Source: Xiphophorus maculatus
Lineage: Eukaryota > Chordata > Actinopteri > Cyprinodontiformes > Poeciliidae
Direction of reading: 5' to 3'
Length of the DNA stretch: 64,000 nucleotides
Assembly (NCBI RefSeq): GCF_002775205.1
Contig: NC_036453.1
Coordinates: 30,977,213 to 31,041,212, forward strand
In this document: piece after piece, positions 23,612-49,001 of the stretch
Numbering within the stretch: position 1 is the stretch's first letter
Layout of the letters: each line of letters opens with the position of its first letter
Program-made: the position numbers and the translations under genes
The notes under the pieces: generated by a model
Told to the model about the DNA's origin: nothing
The model's database searches: none
Seen by the model: the letters and a program-made list of their open reading frames with translations, nothing else

Positions 23612-25017
23612 TTTATTAAAGAGATACCAGGTAGAAAAGGTCATCAGCAGAATCAGAGACGACATTTCTCTACCAGAACCAACAGCTGCTGACAACCAAC
23701 CAGTCCCTCAGGTTCAGTATCGTAACCTGGCAACTCAAACCAAGTCTGCTTACTTAAAAACATTATTTTAAAAGAAAATGCATCTCATGAAACCATGATA
23801 CGTTGCACAACGCAGATTTAAGCACACCATTACAAACCAGTGCTGCTTGCTTGGGACACAGACTGTACTGTGGGACACAGACACGGGTCAAGAGGGAAGC
23901 AGAGCGGCCTTGAAATGCCAAAAAGACGATCACAGAATGTGCTTTTTTTTATATTATATTCATTCTACTGAAATAAATGCGTGCAGTTCTGAATATTACA
24001 GAGTTGGGAATATGAACAGAGTAGGCAGGAATCTGTCTGATCGGATCTTCTTCCAGTAGTGTTGCAAAAACTAAACCATCCACTGAAGCATCGTAAATTC
24101 ACAGCTGCAGGTGTGAAACATTTTGCTGATACTGTCTCATGACGAGTTAGAGTGGCAAACGTAACTCCAGGTAAAGTGAAACCGGAAACATTTAAAATGC
24201 ATCGAGTTCGGATAAACTTGAAGACGTGTCACTGACAAAACTAGGATTTTGTCAAACATCTCAGTTTCCTATAAAAATATCAACAACTTCTACAACAGAA
24301 AGGTAACTAAGTGGAGCCACTGTTTCCAGAGAGGCATGTTGCTCATGTTCACATCAGGGGATTTGTACCAGGGCTCAAAGTCAGCTGATCATAACACAAT
24401 TAGCATTAGCCCATGTCTGTCCTTTAGAAACCCCGCTCCGTTAACTCGCTATTAGTCTGTGCAGTTAAGTTTGTGTTTATTTTGACAGATGTGACGAGCA
24501 GAGTCTTAAAGTTCAAAGAAAAAAAAGAAGTCTTTATTCATACTGACGCATTTCCGTACAAATATTAAATTTCCTGATTGGCTTGGCAAAGCGTTGTTTT
24601 GGCAACTGCTTTCAAAACTCCACATGTCGACGCTTCCCTTCAGCCAAAACCGCTCAAAGATCAAACTAAAAGCAGAACCAAAGATAGGACAGCTTGTCTG
24701 TCAGTGTCTGTGCAGGTCCATTTCCCAAATGTAACTGAAACTTCAAGTATTTCTTTTTTTTATATATATATCTTTGTACTACTTTTCTGCATGACATGCA
24801 AAAACACTTTGCAGCCAGAGGAGACTGGCAAAAGGAGAGGACATGAAACACCTGGTATGAGATGACAGCAGGAAATGAGGTGGCATGAATGTTGACACCA
24901 TGTCGACTGCTGCATGAATACCTGAACGGAATAAAGGGTGAAAGGTTATCCAGGTGAGGCAGTACAAAGGATGAAGTAGAGGGGATGACGGGGTGCAGCA
25001 ACGCCCCCCTCTGTGTC
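23612..25017 (-). other. SUPT6H 3' UTR with alternative poly(A) signals
   Basis: Minus-strand AATAAA hexamers occur at 24533-24538 (about 0.48 kb after the stop) and 23612-23617 (about 1.4 kb after it). The nearer one is the more usual choice; the farther would give a longer 3' UTR. Which is used cannot be told from sequence. Confidence 0.4.
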
Positions 25018-37275
<12,258 letters not shown>

Positions 37276-37286
37276 GGCTGCGGTTC

Positions 37287-38807
37287 CTAGGAAAACACAC
37301 AATGCTGTGGGATGACGACTTCCCTGACACCTAAACATGCATCAGTCAACAAGAGGTTCTCCTGTCATGTTTCAATTATTTTATTTGAACATTTTAAAAC
37401 ATTAATGTGTAACACAATCCAACTGCTTTTATTTGAAACAGAAATGCAACAATTATCCCTACCGCAGTGATACTATAACAATTAATTGCGGAATTTATTT
37501 GCAAAGTTTAAAAGGCTTTGCTTTAAATTTAACATTATGGCTGACGTTTGATGTTTTTGAGCGTGAAAATAACAGATAAATGAATCAGTCAACTTTGAGC
37601 CAGTCGACCAGCTGTGTGTTGCTACAGACGGGGAAGGGTTTGTACTATATAATCCTTTCACCCTCCAAAAAACTGTTTACTACAGGACATTCTCTGGCAT
37701 TTTATTAAAATAACTTAGACTCAGAAATAGGCCAGCAACAGCTGGTTATATTGAAAATGGTTCAAAAAGATAGTTTCAAAACTACTAAAATGAACCCTGT
37801 TAAAATCCTTTTGATAAAATGCAAGAAAATCTTACAGAGTAATGAAGAGTTTTCTTTGACTGTATCAAGCAGAGTTCTGCATATTTATCTTTCATCTAGG
37901 AAAGAAAATCGCCTGTTTGGAAAGTCATGGTTCGGATAATAAAGAAACACAACCCATAAGTGTAATATTATATTTATGTCACTACTTGGAACAGAAAGAG
38001 AACCGAATCCTTGCTTCTTCTTTTTTTTTTTTTTTTTTACATTTATTTAGCTAAGAAAGCAGCAGCAATAAGATGATAATCTCGCTGCAATGGAGGATTG
38101 AGATTCAAAAGTCCTTTCCTCCCTCAAAACCCTTAAGAGTTTTACATAATGATTGTTAATTTGTGGCACAGAGAATTAACATTAATAGATTAATACAGGG
38201 ATAAAACCGGGATTGCTGTGAGTCGTTATGTTCAGTCAATAAATTATAACACCTGCGTTACAACAAGAAAACTACAGCAATGCTTTTAAAAATATGTGTA
38301 ATACCAGTATGTCGCAGTGCGTAGATCCAACATCATCGGAATTAACCACAAGGCAAACTGCCTCCAATACAATAACTAGCTACATATGCAAATACTGCTA
38401 CCTGGTGAGAATTAAACATTTCCTTTTTACGAATGATAAGTAGTACAACTGGCATGTTATAACCCTTTAGAACAACAAAATTTAATTACGCTAACATTAC
38501 TAGCAAAGTTAGCAAGTTAGCTAACGACAAATCGTTCTATAATGGGGTGATTTTATGCAAAACGGTCTCATTGACATTTTAATGACTAAACGTAACAGTA
38601 GAACTCCAGCTGCAACAAGTTCGCGGTAGCGGAAAATAAACCGTTGTTTCTGAAACCAACCTGGGAAGCAACCATTAGCAAGCTAGCGCGTTAGCATAGC
38701 GGTGCGTTAGCTTGAACAATAACAAGCAGCGTTAGATTTAACGACCGTTACCAATACATCATAATGTTGACATCTTTCTAAAAGGTCAACAATGAATTTC
38801 AACTTAC
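37287..38807 (-). other. SUPT6H intron 1
   Basis: The intron separates the non-coding first exon (donor gtaagt, last exon base about 38808) from the exon carrying the ATG (acceptor before 37286). It is AT-rich, with a 20-nt T run near 38019-38038 and no recognisable gene. Confidence 0.6.
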
Positions 38808-39913
38808 ACGTCTCAGTGTGGTGATATAGTCCGAATATGATTTTAATAAAAACTGTTTAATGCTGTGTTTTGCGTTTCTGAGCTTACACCACTAAAAATG
38901 GCCGAGAACAAGCGGCGTGATGACAATTCCGGTGTAATGTAAAATTGTGCGTCCCGGAAAAGATTAATCTTCTTCTTTTGTGTAAGTGGTACACCAACTC
39001 TATGGCGAATTACCGCCACGTAGTGGACACTCATTTGGAACCAACAGACGTGCAAACAATTTAACCAAGGCTCTTGCTTGAGTCTAGGAATAATTCAAAT
39101 AAATTTGATTAGACGTGTACTTAAATATTTTGTTTTTTACACTATCACTAAAAACATTAATAGTAATAATAATCATCATCGTAATAATCATAATAATATG
39201 ATTGATTTGAACGCTTTATTCAGCACACTCATGGTCCACATAGTCTGTTATCTACCAATATGGTGGTGGTAGTCAGATATAATAACTGAAAGAAAAAATC
39301 AGGATGTACATTCCTGCTGTTATTTTCTGTAGTCTGTTGTTTTTACGCACTTTTTATTGTTATTGTTATCATCTGCATATGAGATACAGCAATAAATGTA
39401 TAAACAACCAAAACTGAACGACATAAATCATAAAACATTCACCGCCTCTCGAGGCTATGGGTATTACATTACGCAAAGGAACTTCCTGCAAGAGTTGAGG
39501 CACAGACTTTGATGGGTGACTAAATATTTTGTAGCACCCATATGAAAATTCTGTCTTCCATGATGGAAAAACGATGCCCCCTGCTGGTTTATCTTAAAGT
39601 CCAGAAGAAAAGATTTTTTTTTTAAATAAAATATAGCAGAACATATAATCTGCACTCTGTAATCTTATATTTTGAAATAAGTTGAAAATGTGTTCAGTTT
39701 AATCAATTATATCAAAGTATTACCAAGGGACAGTTAGTAGGCAAAAACAACGGAAAGCACAGAAAGTACCGACCTTACTATTCCAAGTCGCTGGAGGCGC
39801 TAGATCCATGTTTTCACATGGATGCTGTACAACTGTAATGACGTAGCGATAACTGTTACAAATCTGAAAAGAGGCATCGACCGGTGACAGCTCGATTTTG
39901 TGGTGTTGTCGGA
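38808..39913. promoter_or_regulatory. Shared SUPT6H-SDF2 head-to-head promoter region
   Basis: The non-coding first exon of SUPT6H (minus, about 38808-38900) and the first exon of SDF2 (plus, ATG 39914) diverge from about 1 kb. ETS-type CCGGAA and TTCCGG elements occur near 38925-38960. A YY1-like AAAATGGCCG lies near 38894. A reverse CTCF-type motif is at 39574-39587. The same head-to-head pairing occurs in human, as recalled. Exact transcription starts are not determinable. Confidence 0.6.
39574..39587 (-). promoter_or_regulatory. CTCF-type motif, reverse orientation
   Basis: Minus strand CCAGCAGGGGGCAT matches 13 of 14 positions of CCASYAGRKGGCRS. It lies between SUPT6H and SDF2 and points left, towards the forward motif at 15497. 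Confidence 0.45.
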
Positions 39914-42900
39914 ATGGATACCCCAAACTGTCGGAATTTTCTAGGCTTCCTGCTCCAAATTTCCCTACTACTCTCCGGCATATGCGGGCTGTCCATTGGC
40001 TCGGAACTCAGCTTTGTTACGTGCGGATCAGTTATTAAACTTTTGAATGTAAAGCACAACGTCAGGCTGCACTCGCACGACGTTCGCTACGGGTCTGGTG
40101 AGTTTAAACGTCAACGAATGATTTAATGTAAAATGTATATTATCGTGCTTTCAAACACCAGCAACGGCTTTATTGATCAATCACATCTGGTAACGTATCT
40201 GTACTGAATAGGACATCACCAGTTTCTGTGTTCAAACGTTGTTAGTGGATTAGTGTGACATATTTCACTTCATATTGGCTCCATATCGCATATATTGTCG
40301 GTTATTTGTGTCCACAACTGAACATAACGCACATTTATAGGTTTCCTACACAATCAGGTGTAAATTTGACCCTTTTTATGTTGTTTCTTACTATCCCTTC
40401 GATGCGTTGTGACCTTTCTTTCGCTTAAATTAGGTTTTACTGTTTAATCAGGCATTTTGTATTGTTAAAAATGAAAGTACCCTGAAAATAAAACAGTCAA
40501 AAACAGATTACACATATAGTGCTCAAATGTGTACTTTTAGGTCAGAAGTACACAGTGCCTTGCAAACAGATCCATTCCTCTTAAATAATTTTAGATTTTG
40601 TCTTGTTACAGCCTGTAACTCCTACTGGGATTTTATGTGACAGACTAAAATAACATAGTGCATATTTATAAATTAAAGACAATCAAAACATGGTTTTAAA
40701 TATTTTTATAAGAATTTATAATAAAAAACATCTAAAACAAGTGGCATGCATTTGTATTTAGTGTTCTGTCCTCTGAAATGATAAGTAAAACCTAAGAGCT
40801 CATCTGTGTGAAATACTGTCTCAGGATAAATCCAACCACTTTGTGAAGGCTTCAGAGGTTTATAACAGAGAATTAATTAGCAGTAAAACTAAAAAACACA
40901 CTAGGACGGTCAGACATAATGTCATGGAAAAGTTTTAAGTGGAGAAATCGCTAAATCACGCATTGAACGCCTCACAGAGCACAGCTTAACATGTCATCTG
41001 AAAATGGATAAATTAAGGCACAAAATAAAACTTAAGCTGGCAGGCGGGGTAAGAGAATATTAATCAGAAAAACAGCCAAGAAACTAATGATAAATCTGGA
41101 GGAGCAGCAGTGATCCACGGCTCGGATGAGATAATCTGCTGACAGAGGAACCTCACACATCTTTTAAGATAAGATAAGATAAGATAAGATAAGATAAGAT
41201 AAGATTTATTGTCATTGTCATCAACAGATTACAACGAGATTGAGATTTGCTCGACTCGAGTTAAGATGCGGGTTATGTGTATATACATAATATACAAAGA
41301 TAAAGAAATAAATAGTACAAAATGAGAAATAAATAGACATCAGAAGATGGTTGCAGCGCCTGGAGGTGTCGCAACAGAATTTACATTTTTAACAAAGTGG
41401 TGTCAAGAGCAGAAGTTCTTATGCCTTTGAATTTAGTGCTTTTTTAAAAAAAAAAAAAAACTCTAATTAGGACTATTTCTTATATTTCTTAAGACTATTT
41501 CTTATAGAAGAAATAGTCATGTTAATGTCAAAAGGAAACCACAACAAGACAAGAGGTATGAAACTGGGGTGAATGTTTACCATCCACCAAGAAAATAAAC
41601 ACCAACATAGAGAAAGAGCTGCAATGAACTCATTTAGAGCAAATCATAGTCAAAGTGCAGATCTAAATCCAATCGTGAATCAACGGCATAAATTGAGATT
41701 ATCTGTTCATAGATCTATGTGCCGTTATTGGTCCCAATTTCCTTAATTTTGGGAGATCGGTAATCGGCCGATACTTATGTGAAACCGGTCTAATCCACCG
41801 ATCTTATCTACCTCAGCAAATGTCTAAAAATCACTCGCTGTCACTAAAAATCACTCTTCTGCTCTCCTGTGAGAGAGATTTGACTGTTAGTCCCCCCCAA
41901 CCGGGTCATATCCGCACACTTTTGCCATATTTAGCAACATTTCAAATAAACAAATTGGTATCGGCCAAAATCAGAATCGGCAGGTCAGGTTTTGCGCTCC
42001 TAGATCAGATCCATCCAATCTGATGTAATAAAGTCATATTTAATTCTGCAAAGAAGAACTCAGAGGATTCCTAAGGAGACTAAAGAATAATGTAGATCAC
42101 ACTATTCAGGTTTTTACTTGTTAAAGAGAAAAAATAAAACATGTTTCCTAGTTATGCATTACTTGGTCTATCTAAAAAAAAACACAAATAAGTTCCTGTT
42201 TGTAAGTAAACAAACCTAAAGTAAACTATTAAGAATTGTTCTATAATTCCCAGTAAATGCTGAAACACCTGAAATGTAAATAGACTTTATTTCCTAAATT
42301 AGTCGGTTTGATCTCTTTGAAATAAAAGCCATAAACTCTGACTCTGTGCGGCAGGCAGTGGGCAGCAGTCTGTGACGGGCGTCTCGGCGGTGGAGGACAG
42401 TAACAGCTACTGGAGCATCCGAGGGACGAGCGGCGCCTCCTGCACTCGGGGAACGCCGGTCAAATGCGGGCAGACGATTCGCCTGACTCATGTCAACACG
42501 GGCCGCAACCTGCACAGCCACTACTTTGCCTCGCCGTTGTCCTCCAATCAGGTGACTTATTCATTTATTTATTTATTTAACCTTCACCAGGTAAGTTCTC
42601 ATTTTCAACAACAGCAGAATATCATAATACAAACAAACAAAAATAAAACCATATTCGTACTGATTAAACACACTATTTTAGGGATGTTGCGATTATAAAT
42701 TTTGCTGGATGATAAATTGCTAAACAATAATGTTCTTGTTTTGAGACCATTATCAATTAATATAATGATAATGGCTTACTACACTGCAAAAACACAAAAT
42801 CTTATCAAGTATTTATGTTGTGTTTCTAGCGCAAATATCTTAGTAAACTGGAAATAAGACAACACTAATTGAGAACTAACTTTTCAGCAAGACATAGCAG

Positions 42901-45004
42901 CTTGTTCTAAGTAAATAATTCCTTAATATTGATGAAAAAGTAACAGGTCCATTAGCAGATAATTTCACTTATAAGTGAATTTATCTGCCAGTGGAACTAG
43001 TAATTTTTCATCAATATTAAGGAATTATTTACTTAAAACAAGCTCCTATATCTTGCTGAAGAGCTACTTGAAAGTTTATTTTTCTTATTTCAAGAAAAAT
43101 AACTCAGATATTTGCACTAGAAACTACACAAAAAACACCTGGCAAGATTTTGTATTTTTGCAGTGTAATGCCAGAATGCATTCTCAAAAATTAATTAACT
43201 TTAAACTCTGTAACTGGAAGACATTTTAAATATCCAAAATAAATGAACAAAACAACAGAAAAAACAAATAAAAATTAATATTGGAGTCTCTCTAAACAAA
43301 ATTATCCTTCAAACAAAAAGCTAGTTGAGACTAAAGCACCAAATTGAAGACTTTAGTTATCCAGTCGTTGGTAGTAAGAGAAAAATAATAAATTATGCAA
43401 ATGGAAATGACTGAGTTTGACTTAATTCTTGGCACGATTATAGTTATAAATTTATTAGAATGTGAGTGTTGTTGGAGATATTGATGAGTGAGTGAAGGTG
43501 TGGAGGATTTTTTAGATTAATTTATACCAAATTATTAATGTGTGAGAATAGAGTGAGTGTTGGTTTACAGGTGAGTGTAGATGTCTGTGTTGTGATGCGG
43601 AGGGGATTTCAGAGTTATGAGAAGGATTACACAGAAAGCTCCCCACTGAGGTTGGTTAAAATCATTCACGTGTAAAAAAAAAACAGCCCTGTTATTTGTA
43701 GGCTTATTTTTTTAAAAATAAAGCCGATTATTAAAATGGTTCAGAAATGTGCCAGAATTCACCAGCATGCGGTCATGTTTAAGCCTCTCGACTAATCACA
43801 GTAACTGAGTCTAAATTAAATATGTGCAAATGTAAAATAATAATAATAATAACAATAATAGTAATAATGATGATAATAAGCTGCCCTTTGAGTTTATTTA
43901 TGCCCCGGGCCAAATTTATATTATTTAATTGAACTAACTGAAAGCAGATTCAGGTCAATGAAGTGTGAAAAAACTGTCTAGCTTCAATAATAATTAGGAA
44001 TTCATTTTGATATATTTTGATTTTATGTGTTATTTGGTAGCCATTATTATGACCCTTTCTGCATTTCAATCCAAACAAATGGAATCTATGGCTGCGTTCA
44101 CACTGCAGCCTGACGTGAAGGTCACTTCAGGTCACCTGGGCATCCGATACGTATCCTATTCAAATGTGGCCTAACGTCCAGGTCGCATTCAGGTAAAAAC
44201 AAGGCAATAGAACAATGAGAAGCTCTAAAAATATTGGAAAAAATCTAATAAAAATGTTACATTGAAAAGTAAAATATCCAAACAGCTAATAGTGGAAATG
44301 AGATAATTATAAATAAATAAAATATTAGTCAGAAACAGTCAACATCATTCAGTGGAAAACATATTCAGTATATGTTACTCAAATTCGACCTTGGTTTGGT
44401 GTCTTAAAATAGGATTTTGTTGTCGCTACTCTAAGAGAAGAATATGGATTATTTGGGGCAGAACCAGAATGTTTTTGCCGAGTAACACCTTGAATCAGCT
44501 GGATAAACGCTCATAAAGATCATCAGATAAAAATGTTGCTCAAACATTACAAAGAAGCTTAACTGCTTGAACATAAAATTAAATAAATGAAGGGCAACTC
44601 AATACCCTGAAGGGCACAGGGTACTTTTGCTGCATGCAAAAAAAAAAAGACGAGAAGCGATACCAGAATCAACATGTTTCATCCTCTCACGGTGGCGTCC
44701 GCAGGAAGTGAGTGCGTTTGGAGAAGAAGGGGAGGGCGACCACCTTGACGAGTGGACAGTCCAGTGCGGCGGATCCGTGTGGAAGCGCGAGGAATCTGTC
44801 CGTTTCCGCCATAAATCCACTGACGGCCTGCTGTCCGTGACGGGGGAGCAGTACGGGCGGCCAATCCACGGGCAGATGGAGGTCCACGCCATGTCGAATC
44901 CCAGCCAGCACAGCTTGTGGAAGGTGATGGAGGGCGTCTTCATGAAGCCGAGTGAGAACCCAGCAGGCGGCCGGGACTTCGCTCACACACACACGGAGTT
45001 CTGA
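39914..45004 (+). CDS. SDF2: Stromal cell-derived factor 2 (ER MIR-domain protein)
   Basis: SDF2 is a soluble ER-lumen protein that works with Hsp40 partners such as DNAJB11 in ER quality control. Exons are 39914-40097, 42355-42551 and 44705-45004: 681 nt, 226 aa (human 211). An N-terminal hydrophobic segment (FLGFLLQISLLLSGICGLS) ends about residue 28 and fits a signal peptide. Three MIR repeats of the beta-trefoil follow, with the family motifs VKHNVRLHSHDVRYGSGSGQ, LTHVNTGRNLHSHYF and LLSVTGEQYGRPI. The exon junctions give the family's GSGSGQQSVTGV and NQEVSAFGEEGEGD. SDF2 is favoured over SDF2L1 by the location beside SUPT6H. The C-terminus is HTEF rather than the HAEL recalled for human SDF2 or HDEL for SDF2L1. 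A poly(A) signal AATAAA is at 45566-45571. Confidence 0.95.
40551..40730 (+). repeat. Fragment of an ACAGTGCCTTGC-type fish DNA element
   Basis: It starts with ACAGTGCCTTGCAAACAG and continues with TTTTGTCTTGTTACAGCC and GGGATTTTATGTGACAGAC. These are typical of an old Tc1-like non-autonomous family. Fragments with the same ATTTTATGTGACAG core are near 18805 (reverse) and 21035. The right end is uncertain. Confidence 0.5.
41166..41400 (+). repeat. (AAGAT)8 microsatellite joined to an interspersed repeat
   Basis: Eight exact AAGAT units fill 41166-41205. They run straight into TTATTGTCATTGTCATCAAC and further sequence typical of a fish interspersed element that ends in pentanucleotide repeats. 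The right end of the element is approximate. Confidence 0.7.
42552..44704 (+). other. SDF2 intron 2
   Basis: This 2.2-kb intron contains the palindromic MITE at 42782-43165 and a short (TAA)-rich microsatellite near 43838-43880. Otherwise I see nothing recognisable. Confidence 0.7.
42782..43165. mobile_element. Palindromic CACTGCAAAA MITE, near-complete
   Basis: The element begins CACTGCAAAAACACAAAATC and ends with the complement (GATTTTGTATTTTTGCAGTG). The two halves are inverted copies meeting near 42965-42985 (TTTCACTTATAAGTGAA), so the whole element is a long imperfect palindrome. TA dinucleotides flank it on both sides (42780-42781 and 43166-43167), consistent with a TA target duplication. 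It has no coding capacity. Confidence 0.8.
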
Positions 45005-48000
45005 CTTTCCTCTATTCATCCTCAGCTACATCTGTACCAGCAGCCACCTTCACTGTCCCAAAATGTTTAAATCTGTGGATCAGAACCGTGAAAGATCCAG
45101 CAGCCACACTCAGTTGGAAAAAATTAGTAAAACAAACAAATTTGAACCTTCCATATACCTTCCATATTTGTTGCGTTGGGTCCAGATTAGGGTTTCTTCT
45201 CTGCTGTTGGTTGTTAGGCTGCAGCTAAGGAAGCCTTCTAGGTGAACATATTGTTACACTTGTGCCTTTATCTGCCATTAAAAGAAGTAGGTTTACATTG
45301 CAGTGAAAGCATTTTATATATGAATCTTTTATGGCATTTAGGCCACACACCTCCAGATCAAAACTCAAACAGTATTCCTGTCTAAAATTACCCTTTTTTC
45401 TTATAAATTATTCCACATGCCAGAACAAACTTTGCTTAGGATTGTTTTTTTTTTTAATGATGTTGTTACTTGTCAGTGTTCAATTGGTTCTTAAGTCTCG
45501 GGAGAGTGCAGTGTTACTAACGCAGACGTTTTATTACGACATCAAACTGACAATGAATACCTCATAATAAAGATTTTTTATGCAAACAGTCTTCAGCATG
45601 ACTTTCTTTTCTTTAATTTGATGTCAAGCAGTTTTCATCACCTCACAAATCCCTTAATTAATAAAGGATTTGCCAGTGAGGCAAGCTGCTAATGTCTGCC
45701 TGGACCATTAGACGAGCCTAATGCCTTGTTTGTCCAGATAATGGCGTGTTTGGGTTCATTATCTGACAGATAATGGGGTTTGAGAGGATGAGGGAATCAG
45801 TTAGGAGGATAATCTAACTTGTATTTGACCTGCACATTGACGATGAGTCCCGATGCTGAATCTGCTCTGCAGGACGTGCAGCGAAGCGTTAGTTCACAGA
45901 CTTCATTGTTTTTTAAGCAGCAGTTCTTGGTAATGGGTTCTTTTTTGTGTCTTTTCACACCCACTGAAGTTAGTTCATGACCTGCATGGACTTTATGATT
46001 CAGTCCATAAAAGAACTACTGAAAATTTCCCTCTGTTTTACAGGTTTGCATTTAAAACGAGACCAAAGATGAACTTCTGTATGGTTCTTCTGATTGTTCT
46101 GCATGAACACATTTAGATTAACAGATTAATAAGTGGCGCTAACTTTTCTAATAACTTTAATTTGAATGATGCTGCTTTAAACGTAACAATATTAACTTTA
46201 AATGTATGCTTAATCTTTAAAACTACAGAATAAACACACTTTTTGTCACCCTGGATTTCATTAGTTATGGGTGTCAAAAAACGTCTTAAGGCCTTAAATG
46301 TACCTAGGCTACAATTTAAGCTGATTCAGATTTATTTTAGATTTATCAAAACATTCCCATGTGTAATTGGCATAGGTCTCACACGTCCCTTAATCTCCTT
46401 GCTATGCAGACTGTTATGTGTACTGCACATGGATTGTTTCAATGTTTTTCAGTCTAATTTCTGAAACTGCAGCTGGTCAACAATCATTGAAAACCGCTTG
46501 CTTTTGTCTCGACTCCGGTCTGACTACCCAGTTCCTTTAGTTGTGCATTTTGTCTGCACTTGGAAGTTAAAAATTTTTAGTTTACAGTTGAAAATACATA
46601 AAGTTCAGCTGTTGAAGTCAAAGAAATTAGCATTTGCTTTCTGCCTTGCAATTAGAGCAGGATAAACACCACGGCTCCATCATTCCATAATCTGATTTCC
46701 AAGATAAATCCAACTCAACAGAAATCTAAAATCGGCATAAAATAAGTAAGATATTCATCTTTTTCAGATGAGATATTAGCCCTTTAACTGAACCAAATAT
46801 TCTTTAAAACGTAGACAAGTAAACACAGGTACATCAGTTTCTATCAAAACAAGGTTTTATTGCATAAACATATATAGATATACTTTTTTAGAATACTCAG
46901 ATTAAACTTTGCATTTTAAATATCCATTCAGTTGGTAACTATTGCTGTTTTCGTTCTCCTTTTCTAAGCAGCATGCCGAGGTTGTATTAGCTATCTGTGT
47001 TTAGTTTTATCTCTGTACAATATACAACTGGTAAAAACATGTTTTGGTAAAAACAAACTTCAAAAACATGGAAACCACAAACTGGTTCTTGTCCTGTTAC
47101 AGAAGCCCGGGTACAATGATGTGAACCTTAAACGGGTTTCCCTTGCACAGTCATGCAATGATCTCAAAATGAAACATTTTTATTTAGATAAACTGCAGGG
47201 ATAAAGTGAGTAACGCTGGTTTCCAAAGGGCTGTGATGCTGACAGGAAGAGGAAAACATTGAGTCAAATGTGCCGTGAATTTCAAAGACAAAAGGACGTA
47301 CAAGGATAAACGTAAGATGCTTTACGCTGAAGTTTGTAGAGGACAATGAGGATATTATATTAGACTCACAAGTGATTAAAATACATGACATATTGGATCA
47401 GTGTGTAGGACCATCCACAGTGAGACTCTTCTACAGATGATGCGACACGTAGATGATGATGATGATGGTGGTGGTGTGACCTTGTATTTGCATATTTATG
47501 AAAATGCCCTCTTCTGCTCTCTGATTTGATTAATAGCTAGTAGAAACTATAAAAATGGCTATTACAGTATAAATAGGAAAGTCAAATATGTGACAGTAAT
47601 ACATACATAATTACATTTAAACCAACAGGAAAGAGGAACTGAATCCCTTTTTTTAACGACATGACAGCAACATGCTCACTAATTTACAGTATTATACAGT
47701 TTAGCTGTGATACTTGACCTTGTTTTGAAAGAAAAAATCCTCTCGCTGATTTTTTGTTCTTTACATTTTCACAACGTTGTCCTGTAAACCCGCATGGATG
47801 CACTCCAGCTTGACTGAAAGTTCTGCCTCAGGTTTAATCCACATGGGCGACAGTCCAAACCCCCCCAGCAGAATATTGTAAGAGATTTGTCCAAAGGGAA
47901 CAATTAGTCTCTGGTCCAATGTTTGTCCCAAAGGGAGCACCATGCAGTTAGGGAATCCACACAGAGTAGAAACCAGATATTTAGATACACTGTATAAAAA

Positions 48001-48048
48001 GATACAGTTTGTTCATTGTGTAGTGAAACAAAACATTCCCTATAACGC

Positions 48049-48380
48049 CAGGGTTTCCCCCAGGGTATTATAAGCCTGGCGGGCCACCAAGCTTTACTTG
48101 TGCCTCCACCAGGCTTAGCATTACTTATTTATTTAAGCTTTTTTTAATGTCTGAATTTTTAGACTTCATAGTTGGTGTTCAGATATTAATCTTCCAATAA
48201 AACATCATTATCAAGTGATGTTTTCAAATTTCCGGTCAACTTTAAACATTTTTTAACTCAAAACACGACAAATGACTGCCGACGCCCCAACCACCAGGCT
48301 TAGCAAGTTTTCCACTGGGGGAAGTTTTTTCTTCCCCCAGCAAGTTTTCTAGGGGCAACCAGAAAACTTGCTCCCTTGAA
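48049..48380. mobile_element. CAGGGTTTCCC-ended repeat, copy 1
   Basis: It begins CAGGGTTTCCCCCAGGGTAT and carries AAGCCTGGCGGGCC and CCACCAGGCTTAGCA. A second copy with the same order of motifs is at 54763. The right part contains two small hairpins (CTGGGGGAAG with its complement; AGCAAGTTTTCT with its complement, 48313-48372). The right boundary is approximate. Confidence 0.6.
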
Positions 48381-48410
48381 TGCTATATTTTAATAGTATT
48401 GGAAGTCATC

Positions 48411-48440
48411 ATATCATATCATATCATATCATATCATATC
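48411..48440 (+). repeat. (ATATC)6 microsatellite
   Basis: Six exact ATATC units, with partial units on both sides. Confidence 0.9.
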
Positions 48441-48569
48441 ATATGCTTTCATAAGCCTTTGATTATTTCACAACATCTCAGCTAATTGGACCTGTGGATA
48501 AATTGAGACTGAAAACACATGACCTTCTTGTATGACATCATGGAAAATCTAAAGAAATCAGGAAAAATG

Positions 48570-49001
48570 CACTGTAAAAAACCTAAAATATTGGCATCTG
48601 TGGTTGCCAGAATTTTATCGTATTTATACAAGTTTGAATCCGTATAAATATGGGTTCTACCATATTTATGTGTTTTACCATATAAAAATGGATGTTACCG
48701 TATAAATACAGCCTTTACCATATTTATAAAAAATTCTTTCAACCACAGCTTACGTATAAGAGAGAAATTTTATTTTTTTACATTTTTTTCTTTAGATTTT
48801 CCATGATATCAGAAAAGGAGACAATGTGTTTTTGGAGGCAATCCGTATTTATACGTATAAATCCATATTTATACAGTTTTTAAATCCTGTATAATTATGG
48901 TAAAATATAATAAAATCCATATTTATATGGTAAAACTCCAACCACCACAGCTGCCAGTATTTTACCAGAAATTAGCAATGTTTTTTTGTTTTTTTACAGT
49001 G
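48570..49001. mobile_element. CACTGTAAAA-ended palindromic MITE
   Basis: It opens with CACTGTAAAAAAC and closes with GTTTTTTTACAGTG. Internal inverted blocks repeat the themes TGGTTGCCAGAATTTTA and CCATATTTAT on both strands. A related partial copy is at about 55060-55200. It has no coding capacity. Confidence 0.7.

Larger units (their letters stand above)
40098..42354 (+). other. SDF2 intron 1
   Basis: The 2.3-kb intron carries a Tc1-like repeat fragment near 40551-40730, an (AAGAT)8 microsatellite at 41166-41205 with its associated repeat tail to about 41400, and an A run near 41440. No other gene is recognised. Confidence 0.7.

Noticed and set aside
41166-41205. Regular short tandem repeat that might be read as a CRISPR-like array
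   Set aside because: It is a 5-bp microsatellite without spacers in a vertebrate intron.
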